Below are positions 1 through 7,951 of a DNA stretch of 64,000 nucleotides, piece by piece; within the stretch, counting starts at the first letter, position 1, and every line of letters begins with the position of its first letter. Where the stretch lies: positions 1,142,372 through 1,206,371 of the forward strand of contig NZ_KN676113.1 of NCBI RefSeq assembly GCF_000802185.1. The letters run 5' to 3'. The notes beneath the pieces were generated by a model that was not told where the DNA came from, did no database searches, and was given only the letters and a program-made list of their open reading frames with translations. Made by a program: the position numbers and the translations under genes. The stretch is from Belnapia sp. F-4-1. Lineage in GTDB: Bacteria > Pseudomonadota > Alphaproteobacteria > Acetobacterales > Acetobacteraceae.

Positions 1-2
1 CG

Positions 3-1208
3 GAGCCCATCGACCCCCGCCTGCTGGCGGCGACGCGCTGGGCCGACCCGTTCCACGAGCGGGCCTCGACCGCGGAGGACGGGCTGGCGCTGCTCGCGCT
101 GTGGCGGCGGGAGGTGGCGGCCAACAGGGGCATCGCCGCCTTCCTCGGCATGGCCGGGTGGAAGCAGGCCGCCATCGCCGCCGCCTTCGCGCAGGACGGC
201 CCGCCTGCCGTCTTCGCCCGGGACGAGGCGGAGGCGCTGGCCGTGGCGCGGGAACGGCAGGGCGGCATCGCCGTCTGGGCGACGCGGGCGGCGCCGGGGC
301 TGGCGGACCGATGCCGGGCGGCGGGGGTACCGCTGCATTGGGTGGAGGATGGCTTCCTGCGCTCGGTCGGGCTCGGGGTGGATTTCATCCCCTCCGCCTC
401 GCTCGCCGTCGATCCGCATGTGCCACATTACGATGCGGGCGGGAGTTCGGGGCTCGAGCGCATCCTGGCAGAGACGGAATTCACCCCGGCGCTGCTGGCG
501 CGCGCGGCGGCGCTTCGGCAGGCGATCGTCGCGCGGGGAGTGACCAAGTACAATCTCCGCCGCCCGGCCGCGCCCCTGCCGGCAACGCCGGGGCGGCGGC
601 GCATCCTCGTTGTCGGCCAGGTGGAGGACGATGCCTCGATCCGGCTCGGTGCCGGACAGGTGCGGACGAATCTCGCCCTGCTGGAGGCGGTGCGGCGCGA
701 GGAGCCGGAGGCCTTCATCGTCTTCCGCCCGCATCCCGATGTAGAGACGGGCTATCGCCGCGGCTATGTCCCGCGCCGCGCGGCGCTGCGCCTGGCCGAT
801 GCGGTGGCGGCGGGCGGCGATATCGGCACGCTCTTCGCGGAGGTCGATGCGCTGCACGCCATCACCAGCCTCGCCGGCTTCGAGGCGCTGCTGCGCGGGC
901 TGGAGGTCACGGCCTGGGGCCGCCCCTTCTATGCCGGCTGGGGCCTGACGCGGGACCGGGAAGCGGTGCCGCGCCGTGGCCGCGCCCTTCCGCTCGACGC
1001 GCTGGTGGCCGGCGCGCTGATCCTCTACCCGCGCTACCTCGACCCGGTGACGATGCTGCCCTGCGGGCCGGAGCTGCTGCTGGAGCGGCTGGCCGACCCG
1101 GCAGGCTGGGCGCCGGCCTCCGCAGCGCGGCGCGCCTTCCTCCCCTGGTGGCGGCAGCAAGGATGGTGGCTGAAGCAGGCCCGGCGCTTCGGACTCTGGC
1201 AGCGCTGA
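3..1208 (+). CDS. Capsule polysaccharide glycosyltransferase, KpsC type (5' end outside window)
   Basis: The frame is open to the left edge, so about 401 C-terminal residues are visible. KpsC-family enzymes add beta-linked Kdo to the lipid anchor of group 2 capsules at the inner membrane. Visible family motifs are EDGFLRSVGLG near residue 115, GQVEDDASIRLG near 205, FRPHPDVETGYRRG near 240 and WGRPFYAGWGLT near 305. The segment before GMAGWKQ looks like the linker between the two glycosyltransferase halves of a long KpsC, so this may be the second half of a two-domain protein. An ATG at 114 exists but would discard conserved upstream sequence. It converges with the Bug protein 10 bases downstream. 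Confidence 0.85.
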   Translation, partial: EPIDPRLLAATRWADPFHERASTAEDGLALLALWRREVAANRGIAAFLGMAGWKQAAIAAAFAQDGPPAVFARDEAEALAVARERQGGIAVWATRAAPGLADRCRAAGVPLHWVEDGFLRSVGLGVDFIPSASLAVDPHVPHYDAGGSSGLERILAETEFTPALLARAAALRQAIVARGVTKYNLRRPAAPLPATPGRRRILVVGQVEDDASIRLGAGQVRTNLALLEAVRREEPEAFIVFRPHPDVETGYRRGYVPRRAALRLADAVAAGGDIGTLFAEVDALHAITSLAGFEALLRGLEVTAWGRPFYAGWGLTRDREAVPRRGRALPLDALVAGALILYPRYLDPVTMLPCGPELLLERLADPAGWAPASAARRAFLPWWRQQGWWLKQARRFGLWQR

Positions 1209-1218
1209 GCGCCGCGCC

Positions 1219-2190
1219 TCAGTCGAGCGAGATGCGCGCGTCCTTCGCAATGGACTGCCAGCGCAGGGCGCTCGTGCGGATGTAGTCGTCCACCTCGGGC
1301 CGCGGGATGTAGAGCGGATCGACGAAGGCCGCCTGCAGGCGCTGCTCGGTCTGCGGCGTGCGGGTGCGCTCCAGCGCCGCGGCCAGGGACCGGGCGATGG
1401 CGGGCGGCATCTTCCGCGACACGAAGAGGCCGAACCAGATGCCGAGCTCGACATCCGGCATGCCGCTCTCCTTCAGCGTTGGCACCCCCGGCAGGGCGCT
1501 CGCCCGCCTGGCGGTGGTGACGGCGAGCGGGCGGAAGGCGCCGGACTGGATATGCGCGGTGGAGGTGGCGGTGGTATCGAATCCGAAATCCACCTCGCCC
1601 GCCAGCATGGCCGCGACCAGCGGCGAGGAGCCGCGATAGGGCACATGCGTCGCGTCGATCCCCGCCTCCTTCAGGAAAACGGCGGCCGAGAGGTGCGAGG
1701 AGCTGCCGTTGCCGACCGAGCCGTAGATCATCGGCCGCGCCTTGGCCTCGGCGATGAAGGACCGCAGGTCCTTCGCCTGGACGCGGGCGGGGATGACGGA
1801 GAGGATGTTCGCCACCTCCCCGATTGTGCCGAGGCAGCCGAAGTCGCGCACTGCATCGACGCCGCTATTGGCGTAGAGGATGGGGTTCACGCCGAACATG
1901 GCGGTGGTGCCGAAGAGGATGGTGTAGCCGTCGGCCTCCGCCTGGGCGGCGGCCCCCGTCCCGATATTGCCGCCGGCGCCGGCACGGTTCTCCACCACCA
2001 CCGGCTGGCCGAGCTCCCGCCCCAGCGGCTCGGCGACGATGCGTCCGACGATGTCGGTCACCCCGCCCGGCGGATAGGTGACGATCAGGCGCAGCGGCCG
2101 GTCGGCTTTCCACTCGGCCGGCTGGGCGTGGAGCGCCGGGGCGGCGAGCAGGGTGCCGAGACCGGCCAGGGTGGTGCGGCGGTGGAGCAT
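1219..2190 (-). CDS. Tripartite tricarboxylate transporter substrate-binding protein (Bug/TctC family)
   Basis: A 323-residue periplasmic binding protein. The N-terminus MLHRRTTLAGLG... ending ALHAQ is a signal peptide. Bug-family hallmarks follow: RLIVTYPPGGVTDIVGR near residue 35, VVVENRAGAGGNIG near 65, and a VPYRGSSPLVAAMLAGEVDF segment near 185. These proteins usually bind carboxylates and feed a TctA/TctB transporter. No TctAB genes lie nearby, so this is an orphan receptor whose ligand cannot be deduced. Orphan Bug genes are common in Acetobacteraceae and Burkholderiales. Confidence 0.9.
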   Translation of the reverse strand: MLHRRTTLAGLGTLLAAPALHAQPAEWKADRPLRLIVTYPPGGVTDIVGRIVAEPLGRELGQPVVVENRAGAGGNIGTGAAAQAEADGYTILFGTTAMFGVNPILYANSGVDAVRDFGCLGTIGEVANILSVIPARVQAKDLRSFIAEAKARPMIYGSVGNGSSSHLSAAVFLKEAGIDATHVPYRGSSPLVAAMLAGEVDFGFDTTATSTAHIQSGAFRPLAVTTARRASALPGVPTLKESGMPDVELGIWFGLFVSRKMPPAIARSLAAALERTRTPQTEQRLQAAFVDPLYIPRPEVDDYIRTSALRWQSIAKDARISLD

Positions 2191-2246
2191 GAACGTTCCT
2201 CGATCCTGCTGCGCAAGGAAGCCGAGGCGAGGCGTGCTGTCCAGTC

Positions 2247-2924
2247 TCAGGATGGCGGCTTGAGGCGACCGCGGCGGGCGAGGCCGGCGGTCTTCCAGCG
2301 CGGCTCCGCCGCCTTGGCCCGGCGGCGGGGCGCGGCAGGCTCTTCGGCGGCCGGTGGGGGTTCCACCGCTTCGGCCTCTGCGGGGGCAGCTTCCGCCTCC
2401 GCGGGCGCAGCGGCCTTCGGCGGCGCGCGGCGACGTCGGCGGGGAGGCGGCGGAGCCGTCTCCGCCGGAGACGCGGCGGGCGGTTCCGGGGCCGGAGCGG
2501 CCGGTTCCGGAGCGCTGGCCTGGGCGGCCGGAACGGGAGGCGGCTCCGGGGCCGGGAAGGCCGGTTTCGGAGTGCTGGCCTTCGCGGCCGGCACGGGAGG
2601 CGGCTCCGGAACCGGGGAGGCCAGTTTCAGAGTGCTGGCCTTCGCGGCCGGGGCGGGAGGCGGCTCCGGAGCCGGGGAGGCCGGTTCCGGAGTGCTGACC
2701 TTCGCGGCAGGCACGGGAGGCGGCTCCGGAACCGCGGACGCCGGTTTCGGAGTGCTGGCCTTCGCGGCCGGGGTGGGAGGCGGCTCCGGGGCCGGGGAGG
2801 CCGGGGACGTGGGGGGCATCGCCTTGGCGATCAACGCCCGCAGCGTGCCGGCCGTCTCGAAATAGGAGCCGTCGCGGCTCAGCAGGTAGTGCTTCCCCTC
2901 CACCTTGAAGATGCGCTGCTGCAT
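2247..2924 (-). CDS. Proline/alanine-rich repeat protein of unknown function
   Basis: The frame stays open as far as 3137, but its first codons would lie inside tRNA-Gly, so an upstream ATG there is not credible. I place the start at the ATG at 2924; a TTG near 3014 is an alternative because the stretch LTPEQVAAARAIGC looks protein-like. After a short ordered start (MQQRIFKVEGKHYLLSRDG, then an alanine-rich helix) comes a run of 20-residue repeats of the form PEPPPVPAAKASTPKPASPA, then a basic tail with PPRRRRR and RRRAKAA. The repeats are probably disordered. No known domain is recognised. Confidence 0.5.
   Translation of the reverse strand: MQQRIFKVEGKHYLLSRDGSYFETAGTLRALIAKAMPPTSPASPAPEPPPTPAAKASTPKPASAVPEPPPVPAAKVSTPEPASPAPEPPPAPAAKASTLKLASPVPEPPPVPAAKASTPKPAFPAPEPPPVPAAQASAPEPAAPAPEPPAASPAETAPPPPRRRRRAPPKAAAPAEAEAAPAEAEAVEPPPAAEEPAAPRRRAKAAEPRWKTAGLARRGRLKPPS
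2481..2805. repeat. 60-bp tandem repeat array inside the Pro/Ala-rich gene
   Basis: About five full copies and one partial copy of a 60-base unit lie in exact register. Each contains GGGAGGCGGCTCCGG followed by AGTGCTGGCC with substitutions. The period is divisible by three and encodes a 20-residue Pro/Ala repeat, so copy-number change would keep the frame. Confidence 0.9.
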
Positions 2925-3104
2925 GGTGAGGCGCTGGACCTGCAATTCGGTCGCAGGAAAGAAGGCGCAGCCGATCGCCCGGGCGGCGGCGACCTGTTCA
3001 GGCGTCAATTCCAACTTGTGGCAATTCCCAAAGGCGTTCGGCCTGCACTCTGCCTCCCCGGGCTGGCACAGGCCAAGTGAAAGGCCGTTGATGACAGGGG
3101 AGCG

Positions 3105-3179
3105 TGGAGCGGGCGATGGGAATCGAACCCACGACATTCAGCTTGGGAAGCTGACGTTCTACCTCTGAACTACGCCCGC
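3105..3179 (-). tRNA. tRNA-Gly (anticodon CCC)
   Basis: Read on the minus strand, the 75-nt gene starts GCGGGCG and ends CGCCCGC plus TCCA, giving a perfect 7-bp acceptor stem with encoded CCA. The anticodon arm is TCAGC-TTCCCAA-GCTGA, which gives anticodon CCC. The T arm contains GGTTCGATTCC. Confidence 0.95.
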
Positions 3180-3301
3180 AGCAGGAGGCACATTAGCCGC
3201 AGCGGGCGCCGGGCTCAAGCCCGCCTCTCGCACCGGGTGGCATGCAGGAGGGTTGACCGCGCCCGGCAGGGGCCGCTAACTGCGCCCGGGCCGTGAGGCC
3301 C

Positions 3302-3401
3302 CCTCGCGATTTGTCCGGCCTGCTTGCGGCGAGGTCCTCACGGGTTCCCATCGACGACGCATGGCGACGGTGATGGGTTCAAAATATGCGCGCTAAATCG
3401 G
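3302..3401 (+). promoter_or_regulatory. SAM-II (SAM-alpha) riboswitch with an inserted hairpin, upstream of metZ
   Basis: P1 is CCUCGC (3302-3307) with GCGAGG (3329-3334), six perfect pairs. The loop begins GAUUUGUCCGG as in SAM-II aptamers. The 3' strand is GCUAAAUCGG (3392-3401), matching the conserved GCUAAAnnGG end. CCGG (3315-3318) can pair with UCGG (3398-3401) as the pseudoknot. Between P1 and the 3' strand lies an extra hairpin, CCCAUC...GAUGGG, absent from the compact aptamers I know. The position ahead of a methionine gene fits SAM repression. Confidence 0.8.
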
Positions 3402-3405
3402 CCGT

Positions 3406-3428
3406 CGAGGGTGCCCAAGGGCCCCTCG
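3406..3428 (+). terminator. Terminator-like hairpin between the riboswitch and metZ
   Basis: CGAGGG (3406-3411) pairs with CCCTCG (3423-3428), with an inner GCC/GGC stem and a small loop. There is no U tract. CGAGGG could instead pair with CCCTCG at 3301-3306, which overlaps the 5' strand of riboswitch P1. That offers a mutually exclusive switch: SAM-bound P1 would free CGAGGG to form this hairpin. Confidence 0.45.
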
Positions 3429-3479
3429 CGCACCGCATGGGTGCCGGACGCCATTGGCCTGCCAGGGTGTTCCAAACCG

Positions 3480-4688
3480 ATGTCCAAGTCCCTGCCCGAG
3501 CGTTCCCTCCGCCCCGCGACGCTGCTGGTCCGCGGTGGCACCACCCGCACCAACCATGACGAGACGGCAGAGGCGCTCTTCCTCACCTCGGGCTTCGTCT
3601 ATGACAGCGCCGAGCAGGCGGAGGCGACCTTCGCCGGCACCGCCACGCATTACCAGTATTCCCGGTTCGGCAACCCGACCGTTTCCATGCTCGAGGGGCG
3701 GCTGGCGGCGCTGGAAGGGGCCGAGGCCTGCCGCTGCACCGCGACCGGCATGGCGGCGGTGCATGCCGCGATGCTGTCGCACCTGAAGGCGGGCGACCGC
3801 GTCGTTGCCTCGAGGGCGCTGTTCGGCTCCTGCCACTGGATCGTCTCGACCCTGCTGCCGCGCTACGGCATCACCGGCGAGTTCGTCGATGGCGCCGACC
3901 TCGCGCAGTGGGAGGCGGCGCTGTCGCGGCCTGCGGCGCTGGTGCTGCTGGAGACGCCCTCTAACCCGATGCTGGAGCTGGTGGACCTGCCGGCGGTTGC
4001 CGCCCTGGCGCACAAGGCCGGCGCGATCGTCGTCGTCGACAATGTCTTCGCCACGCCCCTGCTGCAGAAGCCGCTGGCGCTCGGCGCCGACGTCGTCGTT
4101 TATTCCTGCACCAAGCACATGGACGGCCAGGGCCGCGTGCTCGGCGGCGCCGTGCTGGGCTCGAAGAAGTGGGTGGACGAGGTGTTGCAGCCCTTCATCC
4201 GCAACACCGGCCCCTCGATCAGCCCGTTCAATGCCTGGGTGATCCTGAAGGGGCTGGAGACGCTGCATCTCCGCGTCCATGCCATGTGCCGCAGCGCCGC
4301 GGCGATCGCCGATTTCCTTGCCGAGCGCGTCGAGGTGCGGCGGGCGCTCTACCCCTTCTCCGCCAGCCATCCGCAATACGCCCTGGCGCAGCGGCTGATG
4401 ACGGGCGGCGGCACCATCGTCACCTTCGACCTGGCGGGCGGGAAGGAGGCGGCCTTCCGCTTCTGCAACGCGCTGAAGCTGATCGACGTCTCCAACAACC
4501 TCGGCGATTCGAAAAGCCTGGTGACGCATCCGGCAACGACCACCCATATGCGGATCGGCGTGGAGGAGCGGGCGCGGCTCGGCATCACGGACGGCACCAT
4601 CCGGCTCTCGGTCGGGCTCGAGGATGTGGCGGACCTGATCGAGGATCTGGCCGAGGCGCTGGATGCCGCAGGAGCCGCGGAACAGTAG
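3480..4688 (+). CDS. metZ: O-succinylhomoserine (or O-acetylhomoserine) sulfhydrylase
   Basis: A 402-residue PLP enzyme of the Cys/Met metabolism family that makes homocysteine from an O-acylhomoserine and sulfide in the cytosol. Visible motifs are YSRFGNPTV near residue 60, VVDNVFATP near 185 and SCTKHMDGQGRVLGG near 205, where Lys of SCTKH carries PLP. The C-terminus has SLVTHPATTTH and IRLSVGLED. The ATG at 3480 gives the normal family length; upstream codons run back into the riboswitch and are rejected. A SAM-II element precedes it, so repression by SAM is expected. apaG follows after 55 bases. Confidence 0.93.
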   Translation: MSKSLPERSLRPATLLVRGGTTRTNHDETAEALFLTSGFVYDSAEQAEATFAGTATHYQYSRFGNPTVSMLEGRLAALEGAEACRCTATGMAAVHAAMLSHLKAGDRVVASRALFGSCHWIVSTLLPRYGITGEFVDGADLAQWEAALSRPAALVLLETPSNPMLELVDLPAVAALAHKAGAIVVVDNVFATPLLQKPLALGADVVVYSCTKHMDGQGRVLGGAVLGSKKWVDEVLQPFIRNTGPSISPFNAWVILKGLETLHLRVHAMCRSAAAIADFLAERVEVRRALYPFSASHPQYALAQRLMTGGGTIVTFDLAGGKEAAFRFCNALKLIDVSNNLGDSKSLVTHPATTTHMRIGVEERARLGITDGTIRLSVGLEDVADLIEDLAEALDAAGAAEQ

Positions 4689-4743
4689 CGCGAGGGGCCG
4701 CGGCCGTGGCAGGCTGCGACCCAAAACAGGGGGAAATCACCGC

Positions 4744-5181
4744 ATGCAGCGCCAGCCTGCCGATACCGACCCGGCCCGCCAGTCCGGCTACACGGAAGTG
4801 ACGCGGGGCGTGCGGGTCTCCGTGCGCACCTTCTTCCTCGCCGACCAGTCGGCACCGGAGCGGAGTCATTACGTCTGGGCCTACCGCGTCACCATCACCA
4901 ATGAAGGCCGGCAGACGGTGCAGCTGCTGAAGCGCACCTGGCTCATCACCGATGCCCAGGGGCGCACCCAGCAGGTGCATGGCGACGGGGTGGTGGGGGA
5001 GCGGCCGGTGCTCGATCCGGGGGAAAGCTTCGAATACACCTCGGGCACGCCGCTGGCGACGCCCTCCGGCTTCATGCGCGGCGCCTACCACATGGTGCTG
5101 ACCGATACCGGCGAGGGCTTCGACGTGGCGATCCCGACCTTCAGCCTGGACAGCCCGCACCAGCCGGGGCGGCTGCACTAG
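4744..5181 (+). CDS. apaG: ApaG-domain protein
   Basis: A 145-residue protein with the ApaG/DUF525 immunoglobulin-like fold. Typical family segments are RTFFLADQSAPERSHYVWAYRVTITNEG, TWLITDAQGRTQQVHGDGVVGE and a GESFEYTSGTPL...GFMRGAYHM block. ApaG is linked to cobalt/magnesium tolerance and Ap4A levels, but its biochemical role is not settled. The start ATG has GGGGGAA nine bases upstream. It probably shares a transcript with metZ. The gene converges on the ABC permease and overlaps its stop by four bases. Confidence 0.92.
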   Translation: MQRQPADTDPARQSGYTEVTRGVRVSVRTFFLADQSAPERSHYVWAYRVTITNEGRQTVQLLKRTWLITDAQGRTQQVHGDGVVGERPVLDPGESFEYTSGTPLATPSGFMRGAYHMVLTDTGEGFDVAIPTFSLDSPHQPGRLH

Positions 5182-6041
5182 GTCAAGGTCGGGTCCAGCC
5201 GGTCGCGCAGCCAGTCGCCGAGGACCGAAACCGAGAAGGTCGTCAGCACGATCACCGCCGCGGGCGAGAGCAGGATCCAGGGCGCCCGCGTCAGGTACTC
5301 TCGCCCGTAGCCGACCATGGAGCCGAGCGAGGTCTCCGGCGGCTGCACCCCGAGGCCCAGGAAGGAGAGGCCGCTTTCCAGCAGGATGATCTCGGGGAAG
5401 GCGAGCGTCATCGAGACGATCAGCGTCGATGCAATGTTCGGCAGCACATGCCGGCCATAGACGCGCCAGGGCGAGGCGCCGAGCTGCCGTACCGCCGCCG
5501 CATAGCCCTGCGCACCGGCGCTGATGACGAGCCCCCGCGCGATCCGGGCATAGCGCTCCCAGGCATGCAGGCCGAGCAGGCAGACGAAGAGCGTCAGCGA
5601 ATTGCCGAAGAAGGCGAGCACCGCGAGCGCCAGGATGAGGAAGGGCAGGCTTGCCGAGAAATCGACCAGCGCCAGCACCACCTGCTCCACGAAGCCGCGG
5701 AAATGCGCCGCCAGCACTCCGAGCGAGGTGCCGATCAGCGCGCCGATGACCGTCGCGCCGAAAGCGATCAGCAGGCTCATGCGAATGGAGAAGATCAGCC
5801 GCGAGAGCACGTCGCGCCCCAGCTCGTCGGTGCCGAGCGGGTGCAGCACCGTCGCCCCGGGCGACGCGAGGCGGTTGCGGAGGTCGAGCGCGGTATAGGC
5901 ATAGGGCGCGATGACATCGGCCAGCAGCGCGACGCCGAGCATCAGCCCGAGCCAGGCGATGGCGCAGAGCACCAGCACGGGCCAGCGGCGCCGCCGCCTC
6001 CCCTCCCCCGCGACGCGAAGCGGAAGTGCGATGCCGGACAT
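5178..6041 (-). CDS. Peptide/opine-type ABC transporter permease, DppC-like
   Basis: A 287-residue inner-membrane permease with about six hydrophobic helices. It has the DppC/OppC N-terminal segment (PYAYTALDLRNRLASPG, HPLGTDELGRDVLSR) and the EAA loop (AAVRQLGASPWRVYGRHVLPN). The start ATG at 6041 overlaps the upstream permease stop region (TGAGATG), indicating translational coupling. It is the last gene of the six-gene operon that begins with the phosphonate monoester hydrolase. Its partner is the DppB-like permease directly upstream. Confidence 0.92.
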   Translation of the reverse strand: MSGIALPLRVAGEGRRRRRWPVLVLCAIAWLGLMLGVALLADVIAPYAYTALDLRNRLASPGATVLHPLGTDELGRDVLSRLIFSIRMSLLIAFGATVIGALIGTSLGVLAAHFRGFVEQVVLALVDFSASLPFLILALAVLAFFGNSLTLFVCLLGLHAWERYARIARGLVISAGAQGYAAAVRQLGASPWRVYGRHVLPNIASTLIVSMTLAFPEIILLESGLSFLGLGVQPPETSLGSMVGYGREYLTRAPWILLSPAAVIVLTTFSVSVLGDWLRDRLDPTLT

Positions 6042-6042
6042 C

Positions 6043-6966
6043 TCAGGCCGTCCTCTGCCGCAGCCGCGGGTCGAGCGCGCCATAGAGCAGGTCGACCACG
6101 AGATTGGCCGTCACCATGGTCGCCGCCACCAGCAGCAGGATGCACTGCACCACCGCGAGGTCCCGGTTGGCGACGGCCACCACCAGCAGCCGCCCGACGC
6201 CGGGCCAGGAGAAGACGCTCTCCACCACCACCGCGCCGGCGATCAGGCTGCCAACCATGAAGCCGATGATGGTAACGGTTGGGATCGCCGCATTCGGCAG
6301 CGCATGGCCCCAGACCACCGCGCGCCAGGGCACGCCCTTGGCGGAGGCGGTACGGATATAGGGCTGGCCCAGCACTTCCAGCATCGCGCTGCGGGTGAAG
6401 CGGGCCAGCACCGCGGCGCCGCCGATGCCCATGGTGACGATGGGAAGGATGGCATGGCGCCACCCCTCCTGCCCGCCCGAGGGCAGCCAGCCGAGCTGCA
6501 CCGCGAAGACCAGCACCAGCAGCAGCCCCAGCACGAAGGAGGGCACGGTGAAGCCAGCGACGGCCAGCATCATCACCACGCGGTCGGTCAGCGAGTTGCG
6601 GTGCAGCGCCGCAGTGATCCCCGCCGGGATGCCGAGGCCGAGCTTGATGAGCAGCGCCGGGATGGTCAGCGCCAGCGTCGCCGGGATGCGCTCGGCGACC
6701 AGGGCGATGGCCTCCCGCCCGTCGCGCATGGAGCGGCCGAGGTCGCCGCTGAGGATCGCCCCGAAATAGCGGAGGTATTGCAGCCAGAGCGGCTCCTCCA
6801 GCCCCCAGGCGCGGCGGAAGGCGGCGATGGCCTCGGGCGGCGCATCGGCGCCCATGATGATCTGCGCCGGGTCGCCCGAAAGGCGCAGCACGACGAAGGC
6901 GAAGCTCACCACCAGGACGATGGTGACGGCGGCGCGCAGCAGGCGGAAGCCGAGGAAACGGAGCAT
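6043..6966 (-). CDS. Peptide/opine-type ABC transporter permease, DppB-like
   Basis: A 307-residue permease. The N-terminus MLRFLGFRLLRAAVTIVLVV and the block FVVLRLSGDPA are typical of DppB/GsiC. The EAA loop is YIRTASAKGVPWRAVVWGHALPNA. The ATG at 6966 lies one base after the TAG of the ATPase gene (TAGGATG), so the subunits are translationally coupled. Together with the DppC-like subunit it forms the channel of the importer. Confidence 0.92.
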   Translation of the reverse strand: MLRFLGFRLLRAAVTIVLVVSFAFVVLRLSGDPAQIIMGADAPPEAIAAFRRAWGLEEPLWLQYLRYFGAILSGDLGRSMRDGREAIALVAERIPATLALTIPALLIKLGLGIPAGITAALHRNSLTDRVVMMLAVAGFTVPSFVLGLLLVLVFAVQLGWLPSGGQEGWRHAILPIVTMGIGGAAVLARFTRSAMLEVLGQPYIRTASAKGVPWRAVVWGHALPNAAIPTVTIIGFMVGSLIAGAVVVESVFSWPGVGRLLVVAVANRDLAVVQCILLLVAATMVTANLVVDLLYGALDPRLRQRTA

Positions 6967-6967
6967 C

Positions 6968-7951
6968 CTAGGCAGCCCTCCGCGCGGGGACTTCGCCCTG
7001 CGCCACATGGCAGGCGACGTGGCGGCCGTCGCCGGGGCGGGGCTTCAGCACCGGATCCTCGCGTGCGCAGAGCGTCGTGGCGACCGGGCAGCGCGGATGG
7101 AAGGCGCAGCCGGAGGGCCGGTCCGCCGGATTGGGCGGGTCGCCTTGCAACAGGATGCGCCGCTGCCGCCGGCCGGGATGCGGGATGGCGGAAACCAGCG
7201 CCTGGGCATAGGGGTGCGCCGGATCGTGCAGCACCGCATCCGGCTCGCCCTCCTCGACGATGCGGCCGAGATACATCACCGCCACCCGGTGGCTCACCTG
7301 CCGCACCGCGCGCAGGTCGTGGCTGACGAAGAGAATCGCGGTGCCGAGCCGCGCCTGCAGCTCCACCAGCAGGTTCATCACCTGCGCCTGGATGGAGACG
7401 TCGAGGGCGCTGATGGGTTCGTCGCAAACCAGCAAGGCCGGCTCCGTCGCCAGGGCGCGGGCGAGCACCGCGCGCTGGCGCTGGCCGCCGGAGAGCTCAT
7501 GCGGGTAGCGGCCGGCCTGGTCGGGGCGGAGGCCGACATCGCGGAGCAGCTGCGCCACCCGCTCCGGCCGACCGCCGATGCTGTGGATCTCGAGCGGCTC
7601 GGCAATCTGCGCGCCGATGGTCATGCGGCGATCGAGCGCCCCAAGCGGGTCCTGGAAGACCATTTGCATCCGCGCCCGCAGCGCCCGCCAGGCCGGCGTG
7701 CCGGGCGCGGGCATCGGCCGGCCCTCGAAGGCGACGCCGCCGGCATCGGGCCGCTCCAGCCCCAGCACCAGGCGGCCGGTGGTGGACTTGCCGCAGCCGC
7801 TCTCGCCGACCAAGCCGAGGGTGCGGCCGCGCTCCAGCGCAAGGGAGACGCCGTCCACCGCCCTCACCTCCACCGGCCGGCCGAACAGGCCGCGGCGCAT
7901 GGCATAGCGGCGGGTGAGGCCGGTGGCCTCCAACAACGGCACCGCGCTCAT
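6968..7951 (-). CDS. Oligopeptide-type ABC transporter ATPase, DppF-like
   Basis: A 327-residue ATPase. Walker A is GESGCGKST near residue 50, signature LSGGQRQR near 155, Walker B LLVCDEPISALD near 175, and the switch His lies in FVSHDL. The C-terminal oligopeptide ABC extension has CAFHPRCPVATTLC, a cysteine cluster seen in the Dpp/Opp ATPase pair. It overlaps the DppD-like gene by four bases (ATGA). Two ATPase genes are standard for this importer class. Confidence 0.93.
   Translation of the reverse strand: MSAVPLLEATGLTRRYAMRRGLFGRPVEVRAVDGVSLALERGRTLGLVGESGCGKSTTGRLVLGLERPDAGGVAFEGRPMPAPGTPAWRALRARMQMVFQDPLGALDRRMTIGAQIAEPLEIHSIGGRPERVAQLLRDVGLRPDQAGRYPHELSGGQRQRAVLARALATEPALLVCDEPISALDVSIQAQVMNLLVELQARLGTAILFVSHDLRAVRQVSHRVAVMYLGRIVEEGEPDAVLHDPAHPYAQALVSAIPHPGRRQRRILLQGDPPNPADRPSGCAFHPRCPVATTLCAREDPVLKPRPGDGRHVACHVAQGEVPARRAA

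Noticed and set aside
2481-2805. CRISPR array
   Set aside because: The 60-base units are contiguous, in frame and coding, with no unique spacers and no cas genes nearby.
3105-3137. ATG start of the Pro/Ala-rich protein at 3137
   Set aside because: These codons are inside tRNA-Gly; the encoded MSWVRFPSPAP is the well-known translation of a tRNA T arm.
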